A stretch of 42,504 nt of DNA from Intestinimonas massiliensis (ex Afouda et al. 2020) (GTDB taxonomy: Bacteria > Bacillota > Clostridia > Oscillospirales > Oscillospiraceae), in contig NZ_LR131147.1 in assembly GCF_900626285.1 (NCBI RefSeq), positions 1,395,717 through 1,438,220 of the forward strand, read 5' to 3'. The number at the start of each line of letters is the position of its first letter. Within the stretch, counting starts at the first letter, position 1. Shown one piece after another: positions 27,701 through 34,358 of the stretch. Made by a program: the position numbers and the translations under genes. The notes beneath the pieces were generated by a model. The model was not told the origin of the DNA, searched no databases, and worked only from the letters and a program-made list of their open reading frames with translations.

Positions 27701-30700
27701 GCATCAGCTGCTCCCGCAGCGCCAGGATGGAGTCGGTGTCGGTGGGGGGCTGGTCGGCCAGATCCTCATTGGAGACCACCAGGTCGCTGGAAGAAAGGTC
27801 GTTGCCCTCCCCGTCCACCAGATGAAGGGCGTCGGCATTGAAGACGTACAGGTAGATGGAATCGGTGGTGGACGTCTCACGGTCGTATGTGCCGCTCTGA
27901 TCGGTGACGGTGAGCACCGCCTGATAGATGTCCCGCAGGTGGCCCTCATCTACCGGCTCCACATTGAACCGCTTGGAGCCATTGGGGACGTATATCATGG
28001 TGCTTTCGTCGAACCCCTCGCCGTTTATCTGGATCTCTTCGCTGGCCACGGAAGTGACCGTTCCGTCCTCCTCGATCCGGGTCAGGTCCAGGGTGGCTGT
28101 CTGGCGCATCGGATAGAAGTTGTTCAGCTGGAAGGACACCTCCAGCTGGCCGGCGCCGTCGGAGGTCTCATCCAGGATCGTATCGTTCTTCGGCGGCAGG
28201 ATCTCCGCCTGGACCGGCTTGGGGCGCACGATGATCCAGGCCAGGGCGGACAGGGAGATGTCACCGCTCTCCCCGTTCGGGTGGGGCATGGATACCCGCA
28301 CCGTGTAGGCGGGCGTATCGCCGTCGGACAGGTTGCTGAACCCGTAATCGATTTCCGCGCTGTTGCTGTCCTGATCGGCGGTCACCCGCCTGGACCACTG
28401 CACGTTTTCCAGCTCCTCCAGGGTCTCATAGTACCCGCTGAACAACTCGATCGTGTACTCGAACTGGGCGTCGGGGGCCATCAGCTTGGCGTTGGAGCTC
28501 CACAGCACCGTGGCGGGCCCGCCCTGCCGGATGATGATGGTGGAGGCGTTGGAGGGGATCACCAGGGCCAGGGAATCCCCCGTCGTGACGGTATACGTCT
28601 CGGAATAGCCTCTCTCATCGTCGCTGGGATCCTCCGGCGTGCCGTTGTCCGCGTTGAAGTAGAACTGCACCTGGCCCACCTTCCTGCCTGTCAGCACCAC
28701 GGTGCCGGTATAGTCCGAATTGGTGGTGACGGCGGCGATGTCCTCGTCGGTGCTGCCCCAGGATCCGCTGACGTAGGTAGGCGGGTTGCCGGTGCTGTTC
28801 GTTATGGTGGCCGTCAGGGTGGGGCGGTAGTCTTCGCCCAGCGAGAGGGTATAGTTGGCGGGGTCGGACTCCGGATCCACCGTGACGAACTCCGCCGAGA
28901 CCTTCGCGGCGATGTTGATCTGTTTGTACGACCACACGGCGTCCACCCATTGGGGATTGTCCCGGGTGCCCTCGTTGGCCTGGACGTAGGCGTAATAGAC
29001 CTGGGCCTTGCTCTGCAGGTCCACGGGATAGGGCGCGATGGAGAAGGGCTCGCCTTCGGAGGCCGGCATATAGACCTGGATGGTCTCCTTGGGGGTGCCG
29101 TAGGTCCCGTAGGCGTCCTGCTCATAGAGCAGCACCCGGAAGGGGGCCTCGCCGCTGCCGCTGGTGTCGTAGTTGGCGTAGAGGGTGCCGTATTGCCCCG
29201 ACCGGTCGGCGTCCAGGGCAAAGACGATCTGGCCGTTCTCATAGCTGGCCGAGAGGCCGTTGACGCCGCCCCGCATGCGGATGCTCTCGATGGCGGCGCC
29301 CTCCACCGGCTTGCCGCTGATGTCCACCGGATTGCCGAAGAAGTCGGTCACGCCGGAGCCGGAGCCGTCGCCGAAGGAGACGGTCAGGCTGGTGCTGTCC
29401 ACGCCCTGCACCGGATACCACAGCACCAGGTCGTTGCCCACGGTATTCATGCACAGCTGGTCGGCGGTGAACTCCGCGCCGTTGACGGTGATGACCGTGC
29501 CGTCGGCCACCTTCACCAGCTCGCTGAAGCGCAGGGTCACCGGGACCCGCTGGCCGGGGTAGTAGGTCCCCTCCGGCGCGGTGACGCTGTGCAGCACCGG
29601 CTGGGTGCTGTCGTCGAGCAGCTCCACCACGCAGTTCTGCACGGTGCCGGTGCCGCTGTGGGGATAGGCGGGAGCGTAGCCGTGGGAAAACGGGTCCTCA
29701 AAGAACAGGCCATAGGGGATGGCGTCGGCTGCGGTGCTCCAGCCCTGGAACCGGAATGCCGACGGGCTGTTGTCTTCCATCTCCTCCGCCAGGGGTATCT
29801 CCTCCCACTCCAGGACCATCTCCCCATTTACAAGCCGGTGGGTATAGTCCTTGCTGGTGTCCGAGCTGTTCAAAGGCAGATACCAGTAGTCCTTACTGAT
29901 GTCCGGCGGAAAGTTGAAATTGGGTATGGTGGTAAATTTGATGCCGGTGTCGGTGGTCTGGACCAGTTCACCGGAGACCTGGAATTTCACCGCATTGACC
30001 TCGTTGATGGCCACCGGATTCCCCGATGCGTCCTGGAGGCTGCTCTGCATCAGCTGGCGCAGGGAATCTATCTGGCGGACCCGGGTGCCGTCCCCGTCCA
30101 GGAAGGAGAATCTCACCTGTGACCACTCGTCACCGTTGGGGGTCCCGTCGTTCCGAATGGTCATCGGGGTGGACATAGATCCTGTATCCGAAATCTCTCC
30201 CGGCAAGCTGGCAGATGAGGTCAGCATGACGGTGTGGTGGTCGGTATAGTCGCTGCCGTTCCAGAACACCAGACCGCCGGTGGAGTTGGAGAAGTGGAGG
30301 GCCCCGGCCAGATTGCCGTAGAAGCCGGGCTCCACAGCGGCATAGCCGTCGCGGACAGCGCAGACCTGGATCCTCACACTGTTGGATCCGCCGGTCTCGG
30401 TGACTGGCAGTTCGCATTTCCATGTGGCGGTGGGATTGTCCCGGGTCAGCTTCACGGAGATGGTGCCGGCCGTGGGAACGGTGACCGATACTTCCACATA
30501 TTCCAGGAAGTCTCCCAGACTGCCCGGGTCCAGCGTGAGATCGAAGCTGACGGTCTCACCGCTCTGGGCGTTGTGGTGGATGGAGAAGTAACCGGAATAG
30601 CCGTAGTTATACCCCGAGTCCAGCGGGATCTCCTTAAGCGAGGAGACATCCACCGTCTTCCCTCTCAAAAAACTCACCGGCGCGCCCGCAGCCGCCTGGA

Positions 30701-31184
30701 GCTCAAGCCCCTGGGTCTGGAGCTGGTCCAGCAGGCTGTTGAGGGATTGCAGGGATTCCTCCGAGAAGGTGGTACCGGAGAAGTAGGTCTCCTGGATGCG
30801 CTGGAGCTCCCGCTCGATCTCCAGGATGGTCTTCAGGTCCCCCAGGGCGATGGGGGTGCCGTCCACATAGCCCACCCGGCTCAGGTCGGTGTCCGGGTCG
30901 GACAACAGGTCCTCCATCTCGTCCAGGGTGTACTCCTTCCCGTCCAGGGAGAGGGTATAGTCGGTTTTCAGCCGGCCCTTTTCGTCCAGCAGGCCCAGCT
31001 GCTCCAGCATGGCGCGGGCCTCCTCGGTGGTGCCGCCGGTCATGGCCGCCAGCTCATCCAGAAGCGCCTGGTTTTCCGCCGGGGTGTTGTGCAGCAGGTC
31101 GCCCACGGACGCCCAGGCTGTGCCGGGCAGCAGGGACAGGGCCATGCACACCAGGATCAGCAGGCTCAGCAGTCGTTTCTTCAC
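18714..31184 (-). CDS. giant secreted SLH-anchored surface protein with tandem Ig-like domains (4,156 aa)
   Basis: GTG 31184 is chosen because AAGGAGG lies 7 bases upstream; an earlier in-frame GTG overlaps that site. A signal peptide (MKKRLLSLLILVCMALSLLP, ending TAWA-S near 25) precedes a helical region to about 150 (ERELQRIQETYF). Many beta-rich modules follow, including a Gly-rich alternating segment at about 1790-1965, a propeller-like region with DVSDDGQVLVYVNDG, and CARDB-like units (LVRNTGLTGLSNVTVTLNTG). Eight Ig-like modules follow, two of them divergent; five are nearly identical 110-residue repeats (about 3145-3694) and one is shorter and divergent (to about 3799). Next come an InlB-like repeat (ITFDAAGGTV, then YTFAGWYTAAEGGDPV), a Gly linker, a second InlB-type domain and three SLH domains (about 3962-4156). 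The mature protein should sit on the cell wall. A DUF2442 gene starts the operon 24 bases upstream. Adhesion or ligand binding is plausible but unproven. Confidence 0.93.
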   Translation of the reverse strand: MKKRLLSLLILVCMALSLLPGTAWASVGDLLHNTPAENQALLDELAAMTGGTTEEARAMLEQLGLLDEKGRLKTDYTLSLDGKEYTLDEMEDLLSDPDTDLSRVGYVDGTPIALGDLKTILEIERELQRIQETYFSGTTFSEESLQSLNSLLDQLQTQGLELQAAAGAPVSFLRGKTVDVSSLKEIPLDSGYNYGYSGYFSIHHNAQSGETVSFDLTLDPGSLGDFLEYVEVSVTVPTAGTISVKLTRDNPTATWKCELPVTETGGSNSVRIQVCAVRDGYAAVEPGFYGNLAGALHFSNSTGGLVFWNGSDYTDHHTVMLTSSASLPGEISDTGSMSTPMTIRNDGTPNGDEWSQVRFSFLDGDGTRVRQIDSLRQLMQSSLQDASGNPVAINEVNAVKFQVSGELVQTTDTGIKFTTIPNFNFPPDISKDYWYLPLNSSDTSKDYTHRLVNGEMVLEWEEIPLAEEMEDNSPSAFRFQGWSTAADAIPYGLFFEDPFSHGYAPAYPHSGTGTVQNCVVELLDDSTQPVLHSVTAPEGTYYPGQRVPVTLRFSELVKVADGTVITVNGAEFTADQLCMNTVGNDLVLWYPVQGVDSTSLTVSFGDGSGSGVTDFFGNPVDISGKPVEGAAIESIRMRGGVNGLSASYENGQIVFALDADRSGQYGTLYANYDTSGSGEAPFRVLLYEQDAYGTYGTPKETIQVYMPASEGEPFSIAPYPVDLQSKAQVYYAYVQANEGTRDNPQWVDAVWSYKQINIAAKVSAEFVTVDPESDPANYTLSLGEDYRPTLTATITNSTGNPPTYVSGSWGSTDEDIAAVTTNSDYTGTVVLTGRKVGQVQFYFNADNGTPEDPSDDERGYSETYTVTTGDSLALVIPSNASTIIIRQGGPATVLWSSNAKLMAPDAQFEYTIELFSGYYETLEELENVQWSRRVTADQDSNSAEIDYGFSNLSDGDTPAYTVRVSMPHPNGESGDISLSALAWIIVRPKPVQAEILPPKNDTILDETSDGAGQLEVSFQLNNFYPMRQTATLDLTRIEEDGTVTSVASEEIQINGEGFDESTMIYVPNGSKRFNVEPVDEGHLRDIYQAVLTVTDQSGTYDRETSTTDSIYLYVFNADALHLVDGEGNDLSSSDLVVSNEDLADQPPTDTDSILALREQLMLQAEVSINYEEYNWDSIRDTFQWKVSKLYPEEPGIDLNYKQGGLYENIENFSFTEYLPDTVLLVTPDSEEEKLGGYYGRVSATHSATGEQAQASVRFTSLQNKLFLFQVLPAATTTLDAGGLVRGETNEDGVLALYTTRTIIDDVSFRSEYEGEVYLGTIPKEELRSGEGNATRLELYPINTVILRPAGKVELTLLKPDGSPLAGSQVTIRGGVYKNGGYCESAEMGPDAESLDAGSVGQTYTTDETGKLTIYYDSTQFWSFEMGESSRNQPTSLDRLEYVLEISGIDGDKYYPLFRTVNGSMSLDQRMRTSEDVILLEEVPEGQAGEPFVAEQTVAYAKAPGTEPDTGKIDVRKSTGMVGPNSTFQEATLSTTMYLWGESMEGAENYVLQMADEMGYVPDGQTWSASQYPFSSIPVARNTMTLNEETITDSGWIPDREDGGLKTRLSMDGTLLHERAMPFRIIDLTRVTPVDQAGEVTGMLVEMKDSSGLLDVSFGGVDGDNIVKLLAGNLDDLSGPVDSSIFKMIITPSQDPTVFNALIWTGYDTLGLDEGDYSSDGVAINADFLSQSGGLGVPGTGQLADMARGTYNPARTARNNRAQGNFGDLDINLQLEGWYEAQIRYNRETGEWEAFTLGGGFTAGAGVGYTFNINAMVGPVPVTASFGVGGAIQLDFQAAARYGQQQDTSGNTLTWADSSATGVNDYLTNLRLNAYASAFGGVGFDLSIVALKFGVFGELSLDSQNRFLSRTYLLDEGQRQLNGQRLEISGRAGIKFVAKLVLLEYEAVLVAGGAGVSKNFNDWNEIEGYWGSADSGLSQQSADSGLYLASATAALQSRDYLEAYARTWGSQDRLSLMSLDEENGLAALQTNANPASYPDVSDDGQVLVYVNDGYTSENPNPSVYESRTHFSTLSGGSYAPSQEIPGPAGFAGHGDSNAVVAGSAGFAAAAWVRMGAYLEGKDAGDPVSDAEQTLLLNGTEIVVSVYDGTGWTSTRLTDNASPDLAPAVASNGTGSAVVFWRSAYTPILDNDSPMNFGIQDYIMFSRYDSETKTWSAPELLYNGTTGAVMGLQAAMLSDGTAMAVYTLDRGGSGDTTEYEVGYCVVDSTGKAGMPINATRDTYLDENPQVTAADFGSGDCRFVMAWHTVRDDVGDIRLLAVDRAGNPSASFPSSLTAMVRSGAMSVSGDFRLAALNASNRGLDDLTVVWSETVSGDSGLTDHTLLRASTLCSDGAGGYCLSAPQELAELDSRTLADHFDAYVSGPGQVKGVIQATWYDDAHPVVDEESGVTVPGEEVRLYTATAAFDTYGLEVEELYVDYGELTAGLTVPIQFLVRNTGLTGLSNVTVTLNTGESGSVAALLPNESAAVTLYHQVGTTVENVTYTISADGQPTLDSGTVYLDYPDIGISRLEVMKEEAGLRTIAVTLYNASGAILDGKGRAVKLELWMDEQYTQPASLSLTPQTGVSLSGNTVTISGDGALSRVDAGSMTLILTCDLGSYVQNTLGLQEIPDSGVMLYADAWTQGRVGTQTETVRLPEYNSADNGGALRLDGALSRTGKQFTLNVEQGTGDSGTEAEVTLRNNGLQSAAATPLLAVLLDGKDNLLEARQVVFDGGQLAGETETTASVAFSQTGSRLAVYPANGQDTLIFDGLSLRMSDFVYDEAQDAYCHTITGVTRRGILVTAYAAQGTVTINNTELGSGGSQWVPFDDMISQVTVTLGDRTYQLTVELDDSMLQDADYPYFLTEPESATYELNEAADPLTVEARSSDGGEIAYQWYTCETPWDDMTGSTLGVLSADSDWLEEDADFQEFQEMFGLEIIPGAIGSRYTPPTGQAVTTCYLCIAINHNADVLGSQRNWSPSATARIRVVDPNGTAAQEPVITVQPQGASYIVDDWYEWSPDLLTVAAGVTDGGTLSYQWYGYIPGQTEEPVPILEQTGPTFDPWYPGLTGEIHYFCVVTNTNESVTGSRVASVTSEHAILLVTQAGDAQVPVIDTQPADAAYTVGDQEAELRVKASVTDNGTLSYQWYRSDSADGTGGTAIPEATGEICTPATDQAGTFYYYCIVTNTNESATGQKTAENTTRVAKVTVTEKPATVNAQTPVIDTEPADAAYTVGDQEAELRVKASVTDGGTLSYQWYRSDSADGTGGTAIPEATGETCTPATDQAGTFYYYCVVTNTNEAATGQKTAENTTRVAKITVTEKPALVDAQVPVIDTQPADAAYTVGDQADALRVKASVTDNGTLSYQWYRSDSADGTGGTAIPGATGETCTPATDQAGTFYYYCVVTNTNEDATGQKTAENTTRVAKVTVTEKPALVDAQTPVIDTQPADAAYTVGDQEAELRVKASVTDGGTLSYQWYRSDSADGTGGTAIPNGTGEICTPATDQAGTFYYYCVVTNTNESATGQKTAENTTRVAKVTVTEKPATVDAQTPVIDTQPADATYTVGDKATELRVKASVTDNGTLSYQWYRSDSADGTGGTAIPEATGNTCTPATDQAGTFYYYCVVTNTNEAATGQKTAENITRAAKITVTEEPVPVDAQTPVIDTQPADAAYTVGDQAAELTVEASVTDGGTLSYQWYRSDREDGTGGTAIEKATASSYTPDVTAAGTTYYYCVVTNTKEGKTASATTDVATVTVTQAVPTEYTITFDAAGGTVDPASGVTTGGKLTSLPTPTRSSYTFAGWYTAAEGGDPVTTDTLFTGNGTIYAHWSYSGGGGGGSSAYRITVESAEHGAVKASRTSAGAGAVITLTVTPEEGYELSSLTVTDSTGKLITLTEKADGSRTFTMPARAVTVRAAFTDRNDPADCPRDTGCPLWVYTDLDLDAWYHDGIHYSVEQGLMTGTSGTTFEPETVTSRGMVATILYRLEGSPAVTADGGFTDVATGAWYADGVNWAAEQGIVEGYGGRKFGPEDPITREQMAAILYRYAQYKGYDVSVGEDTNILSYTDAHMISEYAIPAIQWACGAGLMSGKGGGVLDPAGTATRAEIAAILMRFCRSQGR
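20104..21753 (-). repeat. five tandem 330-bp repeats encoding Ig-like domains
   Basis: The same landmark (end of TQPADAAYTVGD) recurs at 20071, 20401, 20731, 21061, 21391 and 21721, an exact 330-bp period that keeps the reading frame. Units begin DAQTPVIDTQPADAAYTVGD and end AKVTVTEKPA. They differ by a few codons only, for example NGTGE against EATGE, or DNGTLSYQ against DGGTLSYQ. A sixth unit toward the C-terminus is shorter and divergent. Such near-identity in frame favours copy-number change by recombination. Confidence 0.95.
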
Positions 31185-31208
31185 GGGTCTACCTCCTTCT
31201 TTCACGCG

Positions 31209-31454
31209 TCAGTCCATCTGCATGGAATCCAGCAGCTCGTTGACGGAGGCCCGGACACAGTGGGTCCCGTTGTCCCAGACCACCTCGCTGCCCTCCAGCC
31301 GGGCCGTGCCGAACAGTCCGGGCGTGGCCAGCCGGCCGAACCGGATGGCCCGCACCCGGTGCTTCATGTCCACAATGGCCTCGCTGCCGTTGCGAAAGCT
31401 GAGCTTCAGCTGGTAACCGGGCAGTACGCTGAGTCTTACCGCCGCTCCCTCCAT
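31209..31454 (-). CDS. DUF2442 domain small protein
   Basis: The protein has 81 residues from ATG 31454, with GGGAGG 7 bases upstream. The pattern LSVLPGYQLKLSFRNGSEAIVD, followed by PGLFGTARLEGSEVVWDNGTH, fits the DUF2442 domain (a YxLxxxFxxGxxxxxD start, then xxWxNG). No signal peptide or membrane segment is seen, so it is probably cytoplasmic. It ends 24 bases before the giant SLH-protein gene and is very likely co-transcribed with it. Its position between regulator and surface protein suggests a role in expression or handling of that protein, but this is only an inference. Confidence 0.8.
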   Translation of the reverse strand: MEGAAVRLSVLPGYQLKLSFRNGSEAIVDMKHRVRAIRFGRLATPGLFGTARLEGSEVVWDNGTHCVRASVNELLDSMQMD

Positions 31455-31471
31455 GTCCTCGCCTCCCTTTC

Positions 31472-31521
31472 CAAAAATAAAAGCACAGCGTTTCTGCTTT
31501 TATCATACAGAAACGCTGTGC
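31472..31521 (-). terminator. terminator of the LuxR-type regulator gene
   Basis: Perfect 14-bp arms GCACAGCGTTTCTG (31483-31496) and CAGAAACGCTGTGC (31508-31521) enclose an 11-base loop, with a minus-strand TTTTATTTTT tract right after (31473-31482). The loop also contains the TATGAT -10-like box of the downstream operon. Confidence 0.88.
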
Positions 31522-31551
31522 GGTACACATCCCCCAAAGGGGGGATTTTCC
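31502..31551 (-). promoter_or_regulatory. candidate activator-dependent promoter of DUF2442 and giant SLH gene
   Basis: The minus-strand motif GGAAAATCCCCCCTTTGG (31551-31534) is followed, after 26 bases, by TATGAT (31507-31502). The -35 position reads ATGTGT, a poor match. The motif and its 26-base spacing are the same as at the regulator's own promoter, which suggests an operator. It is the only promoter-like sequence in the 101-base gap upstream of the DUF2442 gene. Confidence 0.55.
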
Positions 31552-31555
31552 GGGA

Positions 31556-34009
31556 TTACTTCAGCAGATCCACCAGATGGCTCCGCCGGTCGATGTTGGT
31601 TTTGTTGAAAATGCTGCGGATGTGGCTTTTCACCGTCTCCTCCGAGATATAGAGCCTGGCGGCGATCTCCTTGTTGCGCATCCCCGACGCCGCCAGCCGG
31701 GCCACCTCCCGCTCCCGCTCGGTGAGGGCCCCCATCTGCTCGGGGTACTTCTCCAGCATGGAGAAGATGCGGCTCTCCTCCGCCTTGGTGTAGTGGATGT
31801 CCAGGGCCTTGATCTCCCCGATGGCCCGGGCGTGCTTCTTCTTGATGGAGGGGAACAGGAAGAGCACGGACAGATACCGCCGGAAGCAGGCCAGGAAGGT
31901 GTAGTTGTGGTCCTGCTCGGCCAGGGTGAGGGACCGGTCCAGCCACTCCGCCGCCCGGGTGGGCAGGGCGATGGCCAGATAGCACAGGGCCAGGCCCACG
32001 CACATGAAGTTGCGGGTGGACAGGGAGATGAGCCGGCTGTCCAGGGACAGGGATGCCTCCACGCTGGCGATGGCCCGCTTGTACTCCTTCCGCAGGATCA
32101 GGTCGGTGATCCGGTTGGTCTTCACCATGAAATTGGTGAAGGTCAGGTCGTTGAGCATGTCCGCCGGGCCTCTGGTCCACTCGGCGGACCGGTCGGGCTC
32201 CATCATCAGGCCCAGGAGATAGCCGCGCACCGTCTCCGCCATCAGGGTGTTGATGGCGGTATGCTGGAGGAAGGGGTAGGCCAGGGCCTTGTTCTCCAGA
32301 TACTCGATGGCCTTCTGCAGGGAGATCATGTCCGACTGGTAGATGGCGTTGATACCCAGCAGCAGCGCCGCCCCGTAGGTGACGGTGGCGTTCTCCCACC
32401 GCTCCGACAGCAGAGCCGCCTTGTGGGCGTAGATGTCCGATTCGTCAAATTTTCCCTGGACGCTGAGGGCCTCCCCCAGGTAGAGCTCACAGGCCCCCGC
32501 GCCGTGGTGGTCGGTCAGGCGGTCGTACACCTCCAGCATATCCGTCAGCTCCTCCGCCGTCTCCATCATCTTCCCCGGCGTCCGGTAGAACAGATACCAC
32601 ATGGAGGGGGTGCCGAACAGGAAGGGCTCCCGCTTGGTGAAGATCCGGGAGGGGGCGGTCATCAGCTTCTCCGCCTCCAGGTACTCCGCTTTCATCCCCG
32701 GAAGGTCCGGGAAGGCCCGGAAGGCGGCCACCATATGCCACTCCCCCATGAGCTGGGGGTCTCCCGCGGCGGCCACGATGGCCCGGCACCGCTCCAGCTC
32801 CCGCTCGAAGCCCCCGAAGTCGGTGCCGGCGAAGAGGGTCAGGCACAGCCGCAGCATGGACAGGGGGTGCCGCTCCAGCACATCGGCGGGGCAGCGGCCC
32901 AGCACCGTCTGGGCCAGGGCGGTATAGCTGACGTCCCCGAACTTCTCGTTGAGCAGGCCGGTCAGGCCGCAGGAGAGAACCTCCTCATCATTGCCGGCCT
33001 GGAAAAAGCACTCCACCGCCTTCTTGTCGCTGCCCGCCCGGCGGTAGATCTCCCCGGCGGTCTCATAGACCCGGCTGCGGAACTCCGCCGGCTCGGCGGA
33101 CAGCATCCCCAGCAGGAAGTGGCGCAGCAGCTCATGGGGGTAGGAGGCCCGCTCCCGCTGGTCGTGGTGCATCAGGGGGATGCGCACCAGCAGGCTCTCC
33201 AGCTCCTCCTCCCGGCCGGGGGCTACCTGGGGCAGCTGCTCCGCCCGGATGCAGTCGAACACCGCCACCCGGAGCAGCAGCTCCCGCTCCTCCGGGGAGA
33301 GCCGCCGCCAGAAGAACTCCTCCAGCAGGGCATCCATGTCCCGGAACTCCGGCAGTCCGCCCCCCTCCCGGCACAGGTGCTCAAAGTACAGGGCCACCGC
33401 CGCCGCCCACCCCTCGGTGTTGCGGTAGATGGACTCCACCTGCTGCCTGGACAGCTCCAGGCCCAGCTGGCGGCCGTACTGCCCGATGTCCTTCCGGCTC
33501 AGCAGCAGGTCTCGGGAGGAAAAGCGGCACACGCCGGTGGTGTGCTCGAACACCGCCCGCAGACGCCCGAAATTCTGGGAGATGAGAATGACCCGCAGCC
33601 CGTCCCGCCGCCGGTCCGCCAGGGCCTGGAGCAGGGGCATGGGCCAGTTGTCCCCGATCAGCTGAAAGTTGTCCAGGATCAGATAGCAGGGCTCCGGCAC
33701 GGAGAGCCCCGCCAGGATGTCCGCCGCCTCGCTCACATTGCTGCGGTTGAGAAAGCCCAGCCGCCGCAGCGCCACACCCGCGTCGGCGTCCAGCTGCCCG
33801 ATCTGCCGGATGAACCAGTCCAGGCTGGTGTCCTGGAGAAAGCTCACCGCGATGAACCAGTGGATCTGCTCCGGCGGGACCTGCCGCATGGCCCAGCGGA
33901 CGGCGGTGGTCTTGCCATACCCCGCCGGGGCCTCCATCATGGACAGTCCGCATTCGTGGAGCCCGGACAGCTTCCGGGCCGTCTCCTCCGAAAAATAGAG
34001 CTGTTCCAA
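31556..34009 (-). CDS. MalT-like LuxR-family ATP-dependent transcriptional regulator
   Basis: The protein has 817 residues from TTG 34009, where GAGGG lies 7 bases upstream; a TTG 7 codons earlier (34030) is possible but has a weak site. The layout is that of the large STAND-type LuxR regulators (MalT group). The Walker A is APAGYGKTT near residues 27-35 and the Walker B is YLILDNFQLI near 112. An arginine-containing WH region follows, then helical TPR-like repeats (about 300-740) that usually bind the inducer. The C-terminal LuxR-type helix-turn-helix has LTEREREVARLAASG, NKEIAARLYISEETVKSHI and RSIFNKTNIDRRS. It is expected to be an ATP- and ligand-dependent activator. It lies just upstream of the DUF2442/giant-protein operon and shares a promoter motif with it, so autoregulation and control of that operon are likely inferences. 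Confidence 0.92.
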   Translation of the reverse strand: MEQLYFSEETARKLSGLHECGLSMMEAPAGYGKTTAVRWAMRQVPPEQIHWFIAVSFLQDTSLDWFIRQIGQLDADAGVALRRLGFLNRSNVSEAADILAGLSVPEPCYLILDNFQLIGDNWPMPLLQALADRRRDGLRVILISQNFGRLRAVFEHTTGVCRFSSRDLLLSRKDIGQYGRQLGLELSRQQVESIYRNTEGWAAAVALYFEHLCREGGGLPEFRDMDALLEEFFWRRLSPEERELLLRVAVFDCIRAEQLPQVAPGREEELESLLVRIPLMHHDQRERASYPHELLRHFLLGMLSAEPAEFRSRVYETAGEIYRRAGSDKKAVECFFQAGNDEEVLSCGLTGLLNEKFGDVSYTALAQTVLGRCPADVLERHPLSMLRLCLTLFAGTDFGGFERELERCRAIVAAAGDPQLMGEWHMVAAFRAFPDLPGMKAEYLEAEKLMTAPSRIFTKREPFLFGTPSMWYLFYRTPGKMMETAEELTDMLEVYDRLTDHHGAGACELYLGEALSVQGKFDESDIYAHKAALLSERWENATVTYGAALLLGINAIYQSDMISLQKAIEYLENKALAYPFLQHTAINTLMAETVRGYLLGLMMEPDRSAEWTRGPADMLNDLTFTNFMVKTNRITDLILRKEYKRAIASVEASLSLDSRLISLSTRNFMCVGLALCYLAIALPTRAAEWLDRSLTLAEQDHNYTFLACFRRYLSVLFLFPSIKKKHARAIGEIKALDIHYTKAEESRIFSMLEKYPEQMGALTEREREVARLAASGMRNKEIAARLYISEETVKSHIRSIFNKTNIDRRSHLVDLLK

Positions 34010-34045
34010 TTCGCCGCCCTCTTTCCTCAAATGTTACCTGTGTTA

Positions 34046-34095
34046 ATTATAAGTTTGGAAAACAATTTTGTCACCCTCCAAAGGGGAAATTTTCT
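34046..34095 (-). promoter_or_regulatory. promoter of the LuxR-type regulator with candidate operator
   Basis: Minus strand GTGACA (34069-34074), 17-base spacer, TATAAT (34046-34051). Immediately upstream of the -35 lies AGAAAATTTCCCCTTTGG (34095-34078), matching the motif at 31551-31534 (15/18) and placed 26 bases before the -10. The plus-strand pyc promoter starts about 100 bases away in the same 349-base gap. Confidence 0.75.
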
Positions 34096-34192
34096 TCCCG
34101 CCCCCCTCCCGTGAAAAGCACCACAAAGGGGCGGGCAGGGACCGGCGTTTCCTGTGCTTCCTGCCGAGCTTTGCAATTTTATAGAAAAACGA

Positions 34193-34221
34193 TTGCAAAA
34201 ACTTTAGCGTACAGATATAAT
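34193..34221 (+). promoter_or_regulatory. promoter of pyruvate carboxylase gene
   Basis: TTGCAA (34193-34198), 17-base spacer, TATAAT (34216-34221). The leader to the pyc start at 34359 would be about 130 bases. Confidence 0.8.
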
Positions 34222-34275
34222 GGACACAATCAATATATCACGGATATTTGTCCCGGTACAAAGGCGTCCCGGGGC

Positions 34276-34316
34276 GCGGCGGGGGCGGGCGCCCATCCGC
34301 CGCCTTTTGTTCCATT
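34276..34316 (+). promoter_or_regulatory. leader hairpin with T-tract, possible attenuator of pyc
   Basis: GCGGCGG (34276-34282) pairs with CCGCCGC (34297-34303), and GGGC (34283-34286) pairs with GCCC (34291-34294). This gives an 11-bp stem with a 2-base bulge, followed by CTTTTGTTCC. It has terminator form but lies between the pyc promoter and its ribosome site. No known riboswitch or T-box signature was recognised in the leader. Confidence 0.45.
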
Positions 34317-34358
34317 TTGACAGGTTATGACAAATGCAATTCAGAAAGGACGGACAGC

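Noticed and set aside
18708..30122. An 11.4-kb open frame of 3,804 codons on the plus strand opposite the giant SLH gene
   Set aside because: The minus strand has a signal peptide, recognisable Ig, InlB and SLH domains, a ribosome site and a terminator. The opposite frame is a Gly/His/Val/Ala-rich product of GC-biased codons, with no recognisable domain.
34096..34190. GGCAGG/CCTGCC pairing and CACAAAGGGG in the gap upstream of pyc
   Set aside because: The loop is long, there is no T-tract or conserved motif, and the similarity to the regulator operator is too short.
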